Assembly: GCA_037176885.1 (NCBI GenBank)
Contig: JAWWNJ010000117.1
Span: forward strand, 496,001-560,000
DNA length: 64,000 bases
Origin: Favolaschia claudopus
Lineage: Eukaryota; Basidiomycota; Agaricomycetes; Agaricales; Mycenaceae
Direction of reading: 5' to 3'
This document shows, in pieces, positions 53,430-64,000 of this stretch. Numbering within the stretch: the first letter of the stretch is position 1; each line of letters opens with the position of its first letter. The position numbers and the translations under genes are program-made. The notes beneath the pieces were generated by a model, which searched no databases, was not told the origin of the DNA, and was given only the letters and a program-made list of their open reading frames with translations.

Positions 53430-54677
53430 AAATCTTAACCGTTGCTTTGTCGACCACTTTGTGGCGGGTGGGCTTATGTTACCTGACCGCACCCCGATAG
53501 CATCCCGGTCGGGCCCTGTCGGGGTATTATCGGGGATGGTCGGGTGGTCGGGCACGATAACAAAATAAATAAATTTGCGACAAGCCAAGAGGATCTACAG
53601 CCAAGCCCCGACGGTGTTGCCTTCCTCCGACGGTGTTACCTTGTCTCCGACGGTCTGAAATGGCCGTCTTGCCCTCTGCAACCAATCGGAAACTCTGGAA
53701 ATGGTTTCGGATGGACGGATAAAAGGACAATTTACTTACTCATTTTCTCTACTTCGTTTGTATAAGTATTTCGGACTTGAAATCGATTGAGGAGCGACCC
53801 GGAGACCAGGTCCCGGGCCACCCACTGGCAAGTAGGCCTAGCCTGCGATCGGTGTGGACTTGGGGCTTCGTTGGCATTGAAACTGTCTGTACTGCTCTCT
53901 TTGGAACGTCTTGAATCGTCGGAACGCACTGGAACGGCTCTCTGAGCATTTGGAACGTAATTGGAACGTGTAAGTTACTTGTATCTCTGGAACGTGTTAG
54001 ACTTTCTCTCTCCCCACCTCTTGCTTGGTTTCATAGCTGAGAAGCTTCATATCGATCTGCTTGATGCATTCGCTTCGATCGCTGCTCGAAGCATTGTTAT
54101 CATCAGAGTTATCGGTCGCACTGAAACACGCTTTCGACCTCGAAACACGCTTTCGACGAGGTCGAAAGCGTCAGTCTTCATTGCTCTTATAAGGTTCATG
54201 ACTGGTTGTTTTGGAATATATTTCAATACAGTCTCTCATGCCTCAGTTTTGCACACATCGACATCATCATATCGTTCTGCTCTACTGCATATCAACCTGC
54301 TCCTCTTTCAACCTTTTTCTTGAGTTCTCGCTTAAGAATAGATAAGGCTCTGAGCAAGGGGATAGAAACTCGTCGGACGCTAAGGATCTTCTGTCCCATT
54401 CTGTGGTTCTCTCTTTGTCTCTTCCCTTGAGGTCTGGATTAGTGTCTTTTCGTTTATCTTGACGCTCTCCGAGACTCCGACGCATTGAGACCACATGCAT
54501 GTTACCTCTTCCTTCGTGTTTCCCCTGCGCTCCGAGCTCAAAACCCAACATCGCAGTTCATATCTCGCGTGATGCCCACGACCAACTTGCGCGAGCTTGA
54601 ATTTGATATGGAGGACGCTCAAAGTCTCTTATCGTCAAGCATGCTGCAAGTCACTCAAGATCAAGGGCAAACCTGCC
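53430..54677. other. No recognised gene
   Basis: Repeated TTGGAACGT/GGAACG units occur at 53902-53988. GAAACACGCTTTCGAC is repeated directly and then inverted at 54122-54169. GGATAAAAGG and TATAAGTATTTCGG near 53720-53770 are promoter-like and could be a decayed LTR. A minus frame at 54380-54622 contains AQVGRGHHARYELRCW, perhaps an exon relic of the multicopy family. Confidence 0.3.
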
Positions 54678-54765
54678 ATTCCAAGGGTGATGGCAAATCG
54701 GTCGCCAGACCGATTGAAGCCGATGGCCACGGCCAGTAAAACCCTCGGCAATCTGAGGCTATCTC
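54678..54765. repeat. Interspersed repeat, copy 1
   Basis: About 75-85 bp (ATCGGTCGCCAGACCGAT, AAGCCGATGGCC, GGCCAGTAAAACCCTCGGCA) recur at 56513-56582. The downstream AATGACCGATTTTTC block also occurs near 10519 and 59704. Confidence 0.75.
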
Positions 54766-55104
54766 CGGCGAAATAAAGCCCTCGAAATGACCGATTTTTC
54801 AAACCGAGTGCCAGTAAGGGAGTCGCGGAATCCAGCCAAATGGGGACTCGACACGTTTTCCTCCAATAACTGCTTCATCCTCCTCAAGGCTCCATTCAAA
54901 CAATGCTAGCATTTCATTGATCTGAATCTCATGAACACGAGAGGTACCATACAAAAGCAGCCGCATCAGGGACCCGATACCTGGTCAGAGGTTGGGTCAG
55001 AGGTAGGAAAAGTGGGTTTTATGGGCACGTTCGGGGAATCCGGTCAGAGAACTCGACCCTTAGCATTTTGTATTGACGGTAAAAGATGAAGGTAGAAATC
55101 ATTC
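54766..55104. other. No recognised feature
   Basis: No ORF or repeat boundary can be supported here. Confidence 0.35.
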
Positions 55105-55190
55105 ATTTTTTCGAGAATCCGAAGGCACGCGCCGCCGCAGAGCGCGACCCGAAGGGGAGCGCGCGGCGCGTGCCGAGGATTGAGAAAAAA
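55105..55190. repeat. GC-rich foldback
   Basis: GGCACGCGCCGC and GCGCGGCGCGTGCC are inverted across a loop of about 25 nt. Outside them TTTTTTCGAGAATCC and GGATTGAGAAAAAA extend the pairing. It forms a stem of over 25 bp with few mismatches. Confidence 0.7.
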
Positions 55191-55439
55191 GAGATCTAAA
55201 CGTTCGACGCAAATCAATCACAGTACACTCCGAGTTTTCACATTTGTTCTCTTCAAATGGCTATCTAACATCACCGATGTGGACGGACAGGGGTGCATAA
55301 TTTTCAAGGTAGCCAGCCTCCAACGGCGCACCAACTCTGTCATTCGATGAAGTCAATGTGGATATGAGTCAGAAATATCGCACACTGAAAATCAGAATAG
55401 CTTGAGAGCATCTGGCTCCGGGTTAGAAAGTGGATGGAT

Positions 55440-56210
55440 ATCCACTCGATTGAACAACAGGGTTCACCCTTCAACCGTCTTATACTCTCAAAGAAATCTC
55501 AGAGTATGCATTCCGGTTCTCCTTCATACTGGCCTTCGAGATGTATGACTGGCATAGGGTTAATCCCATATGCAGTCCTCGAGCTCAACAGATGACGTTC
55601 ACACACGAGATTTTTGTCATGAATGGTGAAGCAACTTCTCATTACAGCTGTTTGCATAGTTAATGGCACCTCCTGAATTTTTATGAAAAGAAAGCATTTC
55701 AAGTGTCCTATCTTCCCGCCCTCATATCTCATCCAATTTCCAACCAATTCGCACGGTTCAAGTTTTGTTCTGAAGCGGTTCGGCAGGGGTTCCAAGCCGC
55801 CAGCAAATAGCGGCAAGTGCTTCCGAAATGTGATGGCATCATGCCGAGGTTTAGTTGTCCCAACTGGGATGTGATTTGCTTCGTTATGGCTCAATTCTGG
55901 ACAGTTTGGGGCGCCATAAAGCAATATTAGCAGAAGAATAAACCTCACATTAGGTCTGCAATCACACCTTTTGAAAATATGCAGATACAATTGCTCAGCG
56001 CCGAGAACGATCACTTGGTGAATAATTTCATTCTGCTGTTAGTGGTCTGTGGTTGTCTTACATTTTGAGCTTGCAGACCTCATTACCTACCTAATGGCTA
56101 CATAATCTCAAAAATCGAAGTGATTCTGAACAGAAATGAACAAGTTTTTTCAGGTTCGTTGTTCGTATTACCGCCGATGACCGGCAATCAAGGGACACAA
56201 AGGGATCGGA
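55440..56210 (-). mobile_element. Second copy of the family A element, ends missing
   Basis: From about 56206 down to 55630 the minus strand matches 8697-9260 of the first copy with few changes. It then continues into sequence absent from the first copy (to about 55440) but shared with the 38047-38152 fragment. Its minus strand has a 171-codon frame (55499-56014, LGAEQLYLHIFKRCDCRP, NEANHIPVGTT). The first copy keeps about 60 codons of it. No catalytic motif is seen and the terminal repeats are missing. Confidence 0.75.
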
Positions 56211-56512
56211 TTCAGAGTTTCTGCCGCCCTTTCGCTACAGATTCCCTGAAAGCGTATCCCAAATAGTTTCCCAATAGAATCTGTACCTACCTCAATATCT
56301 GTGTGCCCTTCCACAGACTGTCAATTTTGATGGGGAAGCTTGCTTAGGGCTCCAAAATGCAGATGCTTACAAAATGACTGGGTGCTTTGTAAGCACAGCT
56401 GTAAGCACTGTGCGGGCCTTTCCTCGGACTTCGGATATCCAGCTGTCAATGTCATGTGACCTCGGACTGTGCTCCGAAACTCCGAAACTGGGTTCCCGCC
56501 AAAACCCCATTC
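56211..56512. other. No recognised gene
   Basis: Only short frames. A boundary with the next interspersed repeat lies near 56508. Confidence 0.35.
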
Positions 56513-56582
56513 CAAGATCGGTCGCCAGACCGATCAAAGCCGATGGCCCCGGCCAGTAAAACCCTCGGCAATTTGAGGCTAC
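56513..56582. repeat. Interspersed repeat, copy 2
   Basis: Matches 54690-54763 closely, including GGTCGCCAGACCGAT and AAAACCCTCGGCAAT.TGAGG. A palindrome CCGGCCGGTACGGCCGG lies just downstream near 56611. Confidence 0.75.
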
Positions 56583-56807
56583 AGTGCAACTAGGCACTTG
56601 TCTTACACCGGCCGGTACGGCCGGGAAAAAAATTGTGATTTTTTTGACCATTTTCGGCGAACTCAGCGCCTCAAAATACAACGATTTACGCCTTCAGACC
56701 GAATATTCCCACGGTGTTTCACTTTCTCGGGCCCAGCTGGCCGAGAAATTGCACCCGTTCCCTTCGGATCTGTCATCTTGCTCTTCTCTTCTCATGCCTG
56801 CCCCCAC

Positions 56808-57136
56808 GTAGTGCTGCCGCGAGGCGAGGTCGAGGTACCTTGAGGTGATGGCCCATCAACCTTGAACCCACCTTGAGATGACGTCACCTCAGCGGTCCAC
56901 CTCGAAATTCACTCTCTTCACTTCATTTTCATTCCCTGAGCCGCGAAAAAAGTTCAGCTAGCCTACAGTGGCCCACTCATGAGCACCTATCATGTTTATC
57001 TGGTGTTAACAACTGTTTTTAAATATTATTTCCGAAAACAGTCTCAAGGCGCCATCACCTCGACTACCATAAATGGCAACAGTTTAAGGCCAAGGTCACC
57101 TCACCTCCGAGGGCCTCCACCTCGCGGCAGCACTAC
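56808..57136. mobile_element. MITE with ~40-bp TIRs and 6-bp duplication
   Basis: Ends start GTAGTGCTGCCGCGAGG and are inverted over about 40 bp (with AGGTC...ACCTTGAGGTG inside). CCCCAC flanks both sides (56802-56807 and 57137-57142). Many GAGGT/ACCTC motifs fill the interior. The 329-bp unit has no ORF. Confidence 0.75.
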
Positions 57137-57205
57137 CCCCACGAAACAACGCAAAGGCGCATTTGAGCAGGAAGGCAATCACAACAGCTGGCTCGGGACG
57201 CGAAA

Positions 57206-57541
57206 ATGGCGAACCGCCTCATTCTCTTCAACGGCGTTAAGGCGTATGCGGAGGAGCGCCACAAGCGAGCGTTGCAGAGGTTTCTGAACTGTTTTGGCAC
57301 AGGTTTCCGGGAGCGTGCAGATGGCACCTTTCCCACTGCCAAAAAATTGGTACCGGAGTGTCTTGATGAGGTTTCTGTCGACACAATCCGACGCTTCTTT
57401 CGACATTGCAATCGATACCGCGACGCTTATCGGTATGGACTCAATCCTCGGCAGGCGGCATATGCCGTGAAAAAGTACTCGTCTCATCGACGGGTCCCCC
57501 ACAACATTATAATGGATGTAAATATCATTTCTAGGGCTTAG
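57206..57541 (+). pseudogene. C-terminal transposase-like fragment
   Basis: The 111-codon frame ends SVDTIRRFFRHCNRYRDAYR, YGLNPRQAAYAVKKYSSHRR. A block of Arg-rich helices with (M/R)DAYR.GL..AAW/YAVKKY.SHRR pattern is, as I recall, common at the C-terminus of DDE-type transposase ORFs in Agaricomycetes. The catalytic part is absent. The assignment is from memory of the pattern only. Confidence 0.4.
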
Positions 57542-58048
57542 ATATTCTCAAAACACTCTTATATGTAGACAACTCATAGTCGTTTTCTTGCGTTTCTGAA
57601 TGATGCCGGTGGCTGCCAAATGACTTTCCCACGCCTGTTTCACTTTTTCGACCCTCTAAACACCAAATCTTGGCTGATTGCTTAGCTGTTGAATCAGAGG
57701 ATGCCCAGAGCATACTAGAGTTGTTTTCCACTGTTCCCAAGTCTCTCCAATCACATTGTAAAATGTAAATGAGAAAGTTTTCTGAGGGCCGGTGTTACCT
57801 GTCACCGGCATTCAAGAAGTCACCAGTTGCACTGTATTTGCGGCCAAATAAAGGCTCATGAGCGATGGCTGTGGACGCCCATGTCCTTATTTGGACATGG
57901 GACTGCACCCGTGTATGATGGGCCTCGGCCCGATCATTTCCCCATGATCTTGGGTCACAGTTCGTTCAACTGGATCCTTCGGTGCAGTAGGCCTCTGTGA
58001 ACACGTCCCGCACCATACAACAACTTGGGACAGTAGTTTGAAGTATTA
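57542..58048. repeat. No gene; short palindromes
   Basis: GCCGGTG-TTACCTGT-CACCGGC (about 57789-57810) and CCCATGTCC-TTATTT-GGACATGGG (about 57879-57902) are clean hairpins. The second shares CCCATGTCC with the 5125 and 59680 repeats, so these may be remnants of one family. Confidence 0.5.
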
Positions 58049-58236
58049 CAGTCGTCACTGTCATAACCCATACCTGTACTTCCCCATAACCCATGATCTT
58101 GGGGGAAAATTTTCCTCGGTTTACAGTGTAAAAGTGCCCAAATTACGTGATATTTACCTGCGATAACCCATAAATCCCTCATAACCCATACTTTTTTTGC
58201 CCCACCGAGGGGTATGGGTTAAGACAGTGACGACTG
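58049..58236. mobile_element. Short Tc1/mariner-type MITE, 188 bp
   Basis: Ends CAGTCGTCACTGTC(A/T)TAACC are inverted over about 27 bp, with TA on both sides (58047-58048 and 58237-58238). The internal motif ATAACCCAT(A/G) recurs at least five times. The start resembles mariner ends. Confidence 0.85.
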
Positions 58237-58679
58237 TACCTCTTTTCTTTCTGTCTGAAAAACGTAGAATAAGAGACTGAGACCTAACTCTCGACGGGTA
58301 TTCAACTGTGAAAACCAAACAAAATTCATTTCCGACGTATTCTTAGTTTCAGTCAGTTCTAACTCATATTTTCTAGTGCCGGAATAGGATACATACCTCG
58401 AAACATGAAACCAGAATTTATTATTATATGCTCTTGATAGTGCACAATTGAAGGAATCGGGGTGCAGAAGCGCAAGCGCGTGAGGCAATAGACGGAAAGA
58501 TGGCCAGCAACGACAACGATGTGCATGCGGGATGCGAGAAACTGAAGATCAGCGCAGCTGGCATCAAGTCTTCTTTTAAGTTTGCCCCATGCTCGGATGT
58601 TTCCAGCCACTGCGTAGCTCATTGTTCTTTGCTTGAGGTTTGCATCCCGATTGATACATTTGCAACATCCAAATGCAAG
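58237..58679. other. No recognised gene
   Basis: Overlapping short frames on both strands, none with a domain-like pattern. Confidence 0.35.
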
Positions 58680-58772
58680 GACAGAACACACATTGAAAAA
58701 AGTAACCGCACACCAACTTCAAAACACGAACTCGTGTGAAGGTGTGTATGCGGTTATTCTGTTCAATGTGCT
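58680..58772. repeat. Imperfect foldback
   Basis: CACATTGAA and TTCAATGTG-type ends, AACCGCA and TGCGGTT, and ACACGA and TCGTGT pair in nested order around an AC centre. It makes one hairpin of about 90 bp. Confidence 0.55.
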
Positions 58773-59579
58773 TCAGCGCATGCCAGGAAGCTGCGGCTGA
58801 CGAATACGTTATCGGGTGGGGGTCATGTGTTCGGGGGACAAACACCCTCACACATTCGCTGTACGGTCCATCTACGTCTCGCAAGCGACAGTGTGAGTGC
58901 CGTTTTTGAAACAGTTTATCGAGAATAATCAATGATGCTCACCAGAACATTCAAATCCATCATGAAGCTGCTTTTTACCGATTTGCCGGCTCGAGTTGAT
59001 TTTGTTTGAAGAAGGAAGCTGACATATTCAAAGAAGTGAGGTTGGTGAAGCTCTGAGAGTCGAGGCAAGCCGAGTAGCAACAAGAAAGGAACAGCAAGAA
59101 AAGGCAAGGTTAGAGAAACAAGCTGTTGAAGCACCTGAAGTTGAATGAATATAGCACTGAGCAGACACTGCAGAGTGCAGAAAGTGCTGTCGCGCGACGC
59201 ATCGCGTCTTGATGCGAGTCGGGTTTGGACGAGAACAAAAAGTAGAAGAACCAGACTGAGTTGAATTTTACATCGAAATTGAAGTCAATAATCGGATTCC
59301 AAGTAGAGGGCAATGGAGAGGCAGAGGAGGATGAAGTGAGAGTTCGGGACAACTCGGGGACGTTCCGGCGTTGCCAACGCCGGTGGCGGCAACCTAAATA
59401 AAAATATCTTGAATTACATTGGCCAGGTCCTTAGTCCATTCGGGGTATGCACTAAGGACATGCCGCAATCTTGAATTCAAGCCGCGGCCAGATTAGGACT
59501 TGGGAATCAAGATGAATTCTGTTCAAAGCGCCCGCTTTTAAAGCAAATCTGGCCGAAAAGCCGCAGGGGTGGGCGAGAA
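58773..59579. other. No recognised gene
   Basis: Two adjacent minus frames (59110-59352, 58916-59134) contain hydrophobic runs (TLPFLAVPFLLLLGLPRL, VWFFYFLFSS) but no signature. They could be exons of a membrane protein or chance. Confidence 0.25.
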
Positions 59580-59700
59580 CTTGATTAAGAAACTCCCTCC
59601 CTTTTTCTCCCTTTTTCTCTCTTTTTCTCAACTTGAATAACTTGATTTTTTCATCCCGTCCGCAGACATGGGACATGGGCCCAAATAAAGCCCTCGAATT
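59580..59700. repeat. Interspersed repeat, inverted copy of 5125-5250
   Basis: On the minus strand it reads CCCATGTCCCATGTCTGCGG, then GAGAAAAAGAGAGAAAAAGG and GGGAG, in the same order as at 5125-5250. Confidence 0.65.
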
Positions 59701-61017
59701 TGAAATGACCGATTTTTCCTAAACGCCACACCTGGCCCCCCACGTGACCCGCGGATCATCCTTCCAAGACGAGCTATGGGACCCGTGCCTTCGCCACGCA
59801 AGAGTCCTGCACTCACCTTGCTGCTTTCCAGGCCGACGGCGCCGCACTGCCGCTCGCTGCACTCGCCGGCGCGCGTCGCCGCGGGGATTCTCAGGCTTTG
59901 ACAGAAAGTCACGGGGTGAATTTCCCTTTCTGGGCGCAATGCTGTGCCCGTTGTGTTTTAAAGTATAGGAACACGATATTACGCGGGGCAGGCTGATATG
60001 CGGCAGGGACCGAAAGGCATCACCGTGCAGGGACAAAAACATGATGTTCTCGGGCCTGGGTTCAGCAATTACGCTGAAGGCAATGACCTTGAACGCGCTG
60101 AATCAATCCAAGTAGGATCGATAAGCGGGGTCCAAAGATGTCTGTTCGCGGCGGTGTTGACCACAATCGCAGACAATTCTCGAATGAAGCGCGCGCCAGC
60201 GGCAGCTTCGAGACTGCGATAGGGCAATTCTTGGTATAAAACCGAAGAATTTTCACGGCGTTACTGAGACGAAGTCGAGTCGGACTCAAACTTCATAGCC
60301 AATGCTCTCCGCAGCGCAGAGTTGGGCTCATATAGGCCAAGGCACTAATAGAGTTGGCTCCCAAGTCATGCAGCTGCAGGCGAGGCAGGTTGTCTATTGA
60401 AAGACAATCGTCCGAAGACGATGAGGGTACGTGGATGTGGGCAAAAAAAGAGGAGGGAAGGAAGAAGGGGACCGAGTCAGAGACAGCGGCGCACCTAAAA
60501 TTTCCGTAATCCTAGCACATTCCCAGAGCATATACAACCCCTTTTAACACACTTTCATCGCAGATATCGTAGCGGGCGGGCCAGGCGAGACGATTGGGAT
60601 ACGAAAGCAAAAGGGATTGAGCTGGGGGTAGACTCGAGTGCTGTACCGGGGGATGTTGTTCGAAAGGTTCGAGATTCGAGTTGGCGAGTTGGCGGGGAGC
60701 TGGCGGCCGGCGAGTTGGCGTAGTCGATATGGCGAACGGGCGGGAACTTCGAAAGACGCTCGCTTGCTCTATAAACGTAGACAAAGCGGGAGGAGGAGGA
60801 GCGAGCGACGACGACGACCACAGAGGTGATATGCTAGAGAGAGAAGACGGGCGGGGACCCACGACGTTTGGGCGCAACGTTTCGTCTGCAAAGACTCATC
60901 AGGTGGCAGTGTTCCCTAACGGTAACTTACGTGGTGATTGTTTGTTTCCAGCGTATCATGTGATTTCAGTGACGGTTCCCGGCTAGTCCTGTATCATACT
61001 TGAAATTCTGAAACTTT
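59701..61017. other. No recognised gene
   Basis: A GC-rich block at about 59830-59885 repeats the one near 8060. Opposed frames at 60512-60877 (minus, Pro/Ser-rich) and 60681-60986 (plus, Gly/Asp-rich) mirror each other and are composition artefacts. Confidence 0.35.
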
Positions 61018-61287
61018 GTGCTCATCTGGCGGATTTCACTGCTTCATACCTCAAATATTATTTTACATATCAAAAATCGTTATTTCCAGAAGGGATCAGG
61101 ACCAGAACGGATTTTTCTCGTCCTTCGAATGCAGTTGCCGATTATGCTCGCCCTTTGTAAAATAAATAAACCACATATCTCGAAGCTTTGGGGGGCATAT
61201 ATGCCTGGGCATGAGGTGTATATAGCACTAAGTTGTATCTCACCTAGTGCTACTTTTCAAGCGTTGAAGAAAATATATCTAGGATGA
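61018..61287 (+). pseudogene. Helitron/PIF1-type helicase remnant
   Basis: The frame reads LVLRMQLPIMLALCKINKPH, then YMPGHEVYIALSCISPSAT. This parallels the C-terminal helicase block of Helitron Rep-Hel and PIF1 proteins, where (R)QFP..LAFAMTINKSQGQT, then V(Y)LP..VF.HGQLYVALSR, is expected. The spacing is short by a few residues and SQGQ is lost, so the domain is dead. No replicase or Helitron ends are seen. Confidence 0.5.
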
Positions 61288-61377
61288 TTGAAAATAAATC
61301 TTGAGCCCAGAAAAATATATATCTAGTTTTTCAGGTCGTCTTCAGAGCTGTCAGTCGCAGCAACCAGCGTAGCTCGG

Positions 61378-62185
61378 CAGTGACCGTCCTATAGCCCTTA
61401 AAAGTGGTTCGGCAGACCCTATAGGCCTTCTTAAGGGTAAAGGCCTATAGCTACTATCTTTACCCCGGTAGTGACCACTGTTTTGATGGCAGGGATAACT
61501 TCGGGTCGAGGGAAGGGTTTCCGCCCGGCACTGAGTTTTTAGGAGATATATGTCTCTAGTATACTCTATCAGATTTTCAGAATTTTTGAAGAAAGCTGTG
61601 AAGTAGGATGAACGTCCCGAGGAGGGAACCAGAAGTGTCCATGGATTTTGGCGGGCGTTTAGCAGGGTCACAAAAGTGTCGCAAAAACTCCCTTTCATTT
61701 TATCGAAGACCTTCCTAGGCATACAGCGGGCCAGGATTATGTCAAATGAACATTTGGGTATTAATGCGTATTCTCCTTTTTTCCTGGGACGAAACGAGCC
61801 CAGACGAGGCCGGAAATCGCATAGTTCCCACTTCTGGGGTCATGGTCACATCAGGGGTAAAAATAGTATAGGACTCTTTAGGGCTATAGATGTCACGTGT
61901 TAGCGCTCGGGCCCGCAACCGGCCGCAACTCAGGGCTATTTTCTTTTGGACAAAAAAACTTTGAAAAATCGTCAAAACTTACCTTCACATCTCGCGAACT
62001 ACTATTCAGCACCTCAACCAATGCCAGTATCCCCCTCTGGTAGCCCTCCTTGATTGGGGCAAGAACATGTGACTCTATAGCCCTTCTAAAGGCCTTTAAC
62101 AGTGTCTGAGGATTGCTAAAGGCCTGATTATAGCCCTGCTATAGGGCTATAGCACTATAGGCCTTATCCCTTCGGACGGTCACTG
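61378..62185. mobile_element. hAT-like MITE, 808 bp, perfect 8-bp duplication
   Basis: Ends are inverted, starting CAGTGACCGTCC. TAGCTCGG occurs immediately on both sides (61370-61377 and 62186-62193). CTATAGGCC/TATAGCCC motifs are repeated many times near both ends, for example at 61392, 61429, 61450, 62068, 62132, 62144 and 62157. An 8-bp duplication and subterminal repeats fit hAT-type mobilisation. No transposase is encoded. Confidence 0.85.
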
Positions 62186-62193
62186 TAGCTCGG

Positions 62194-64000
62194 TGACTGC
62201 CCGCCGCTGTGAGCGCAGGCGCGGTCTGGCGGTGCTGGGCGTCGGCGTCGCTTTGGTTGAGTTTAAATCGCCCACTCCGGAGTCGGATTTAGGCGGAGTT
62301 CTGAGAAAAATAGAAATAGTACCGTATCAAGCGTCGCGGCTCCGAGATATCACGATAAGCCAAGGGGTGGCGGAAACTGGATTGATGGACCATGACTACC
62401 TGGTGGTGGTAGTCGGTCTACAGTTCGCGTCACCACTTCCCAACTACCGCTTTTGGTGGTGATTGATGGCAACAATGAAAACCTTTCTCGGGCCGGGCAA
62501 ATACCCTGATTTTCTCGAAAAGTGTGCCAAACGACTTGTCCTCCAGAGCATCGGCTAGGGTAGAATCAGTGATCTTTTTACGCACAGTGCATATTTGAAC
62601 GCAACCACGGAAAAGAAAAATTGAGGTAAAAGTGAAGCGTCAGGCGGAAAAAGTGACCGATTACGTAAGAAAAACAGGTTATAAGTATGTAGTGCCATTC
62701 GCATTCTTTTCAGGGTACAACCGAGGTACATTACAGCTATCTAGAAAACACTGAAAAATAGTTCACACAACGATTTTGACAGCTCCTGCCTAATTCGGCC
62801 AGCCGCTCCACTCTCTCCAAGCGGCGACAGTGCCGCGACACCTGGCGACACTCACACGATTTTGTGCGATCCCCGTCCACATCCGCAACTTTGTAAGTTA
62901 TATCCCAAGCCTAGGCTCTATTGTACATCAGGAAAAACTCTTTTTGCGCCACAGACAGCCAGAGACATTGGCCGACTATGAGGTACTTTGAGTCGCTCTG
63001 AAGAGCTATGGTGCACTCTGAATTTGACCCTTGCACTATGGCTGTCTCTGAGGTACTATGGTGCTCTCTGAGGTGGATAGGCGCAGCTATAGAGAACTTC
63101 AGAGGCCTCGAAGTTTGAAGGTGAGTTGAACATCTTAGATGGCCTCCAAATGCAATCAGAATCCGAAAGAAATCAATTTGACATACGAATCAATCCAGGG
63201 ATACTTCAAGCTTGTGTAAATATTCTCGGAGTACAAACAAGTTATGTATTCCATCGCGAACCTCCTATTTACACACCTGTTTCAACCTGAGAGTGGACGG
63301 TAGAGCGGCAGAATTTTTGAACAAGACCGGAAGTTGAAGCAAAACAAGAAGTAACTCGTCTCGAATTTGGATGTTATCCGGATCGCCATCCTCAATAGGA
63401 ATTGCCAATTGGGTCTGACAAGGACTCAAGCGAAGTATTGGTATTTGTCGCAGGAAACCAGAGATCAGACAAGGCGTTATTCTCGCGATTCATGCGCGGG
63501 CAGAGTAGATCAGAGAGCACTTCTGGTCGACGTCAACGACTATATTTGAGGCTTGAGTTCATGAGGCGGCCCAGCGGTAGTGGGAGCGAAGAACGGAATG
63601 CACACTGGCCGATGAGGTGGAAGGTCCGGCAAGATTGAGAGCAGGACGAATCATCCAAGCGTCGAAGCCACAGAGTCGACAGAGCACCAAGCAAGAGGCA
63701 GCTAACGGGGTGAGCGAGTCAGCGACGGCGAAAATGGACAAGTCCGAGGACACGTGCCTGTGGGAACTGGTTCGGTCCGGGGTTGATCAATGTCCGTCCA
63801 TCGTCGCCTTCAAGAGGCTCTGCCTTCTTCCAAGCTCGCCCTACACCACTACGTCTCCTGCCGGCTGTTTGTGCTGCTGACGTGCTACAAGATCATACGA
63901 GGAGATCATACGAGGACCCTACACCGTTTGCATCAACTCCCTTGCCGGGAATTTGAACTGACACCGGAAAGTGTGACATCAGTGTGACCATCATCACGCT
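62194..64000. other. No recognised gene; short tandem motifs
   Basis: At 62985-63075 the motif CTCTGAGGTACTATGGTGC recurs in diverged tandem copies. Frames near the end (63617-63880 and 63790-63987) overlap in different frames and run toward the window edge. An exon beginning MDKSEDTCLWELVRSG at 63733 is possible but unsupported. Confidence 0.3.

Overview
This window reads as nuclear DNA of a basidiomycete fungus, most likely an Agaricomycete with a large, repeat-rich genome. The signs are introns of about 45-55 nt with GT(A/G)NGT donors and CTAAC/CTGAC-like branch sites, a fungal BTB/POZ gene, DUF659-type hAT transposase, a Ulp1-like protease and Gypsy and Copia gag genes with CCHC knuckles. 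Nothing looks bacterial or organellar. Most of the 64 kb is layered transposable elements and decayed genes. Genus-level assignment is not possible from the sequence alone.

Layout. 0-3.2 kb: the end of a gag-only LTR element with its 3' LTR, then a broken multi-exon gene and a MITE. 3.4-10.5 kb: foldback elements, a 208-bp tandem duplication and several TA-flanked MITEs, one nested inside the terminal repeat of another. 11.8-15.1 kb: a truncated Gypsy element (LTR, gag, protease) whose LTR carries a 978-bp insertion with a perfect 5-bp target duplication. 17.2-17.8 kb: a BTB/POZ pseudogene. 17.9-19.2 kb: a second Gypsy LTR and gag. 19.2-22.65 kb: a hAT element with a seven-exon transposase pseudogene. 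23.8-30.6 kb: an unusual array of degenerate modules. It combines hairpins with constant flanks and changing stems, CCCCCC boxes and intron-like segments. 33.2-37.3 kb: a minus-strand Gypsy pol pseudogene with its reverse transcriptase core deleted, and unrecognised ORFs upstream. 39.2-40.8 kb: an AT-hook gene fragment, a mariner-like MITE and a solo LTR inside a gag start.

41.5-43.0 kb holds the best-preserved gene, a three-exon 482-residue JmjC-like 2-oxoglutarate/Fe(II) oxygenase on the minus strand. 43.8-46.1 kb is a very young gag-only Copia-type element: 140-bp LTRs that differ at one base and a perfect AATCT target duplication. A CACTA-type MITE has inserted into its gag. 46.9-47.6 kb is a second CACTA-type MITE. 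47.8-53.4 kb holds a Ulp1-like protease gene cut by a MITE, an intact coiled-coil gene, a DUF6698-like gene on the minus strand and a decayed member of a large Agaricomycete multicopy family. 54-64 kb is mostly interspersed repeats and MITEs, including an 808-bp hAT-like MITE with a perfect 8-bp duplication, plus a Helitron-type helicase remnant.

No operon logic applies. The region behaves like a heterochromatic nest in which insertions can be ordered by which element interrupts which. The intact JmjC and coiled-coil genes are the main candidates for current host function. The 23.8-30.6 kb hairpin array is the main unexplained structure.
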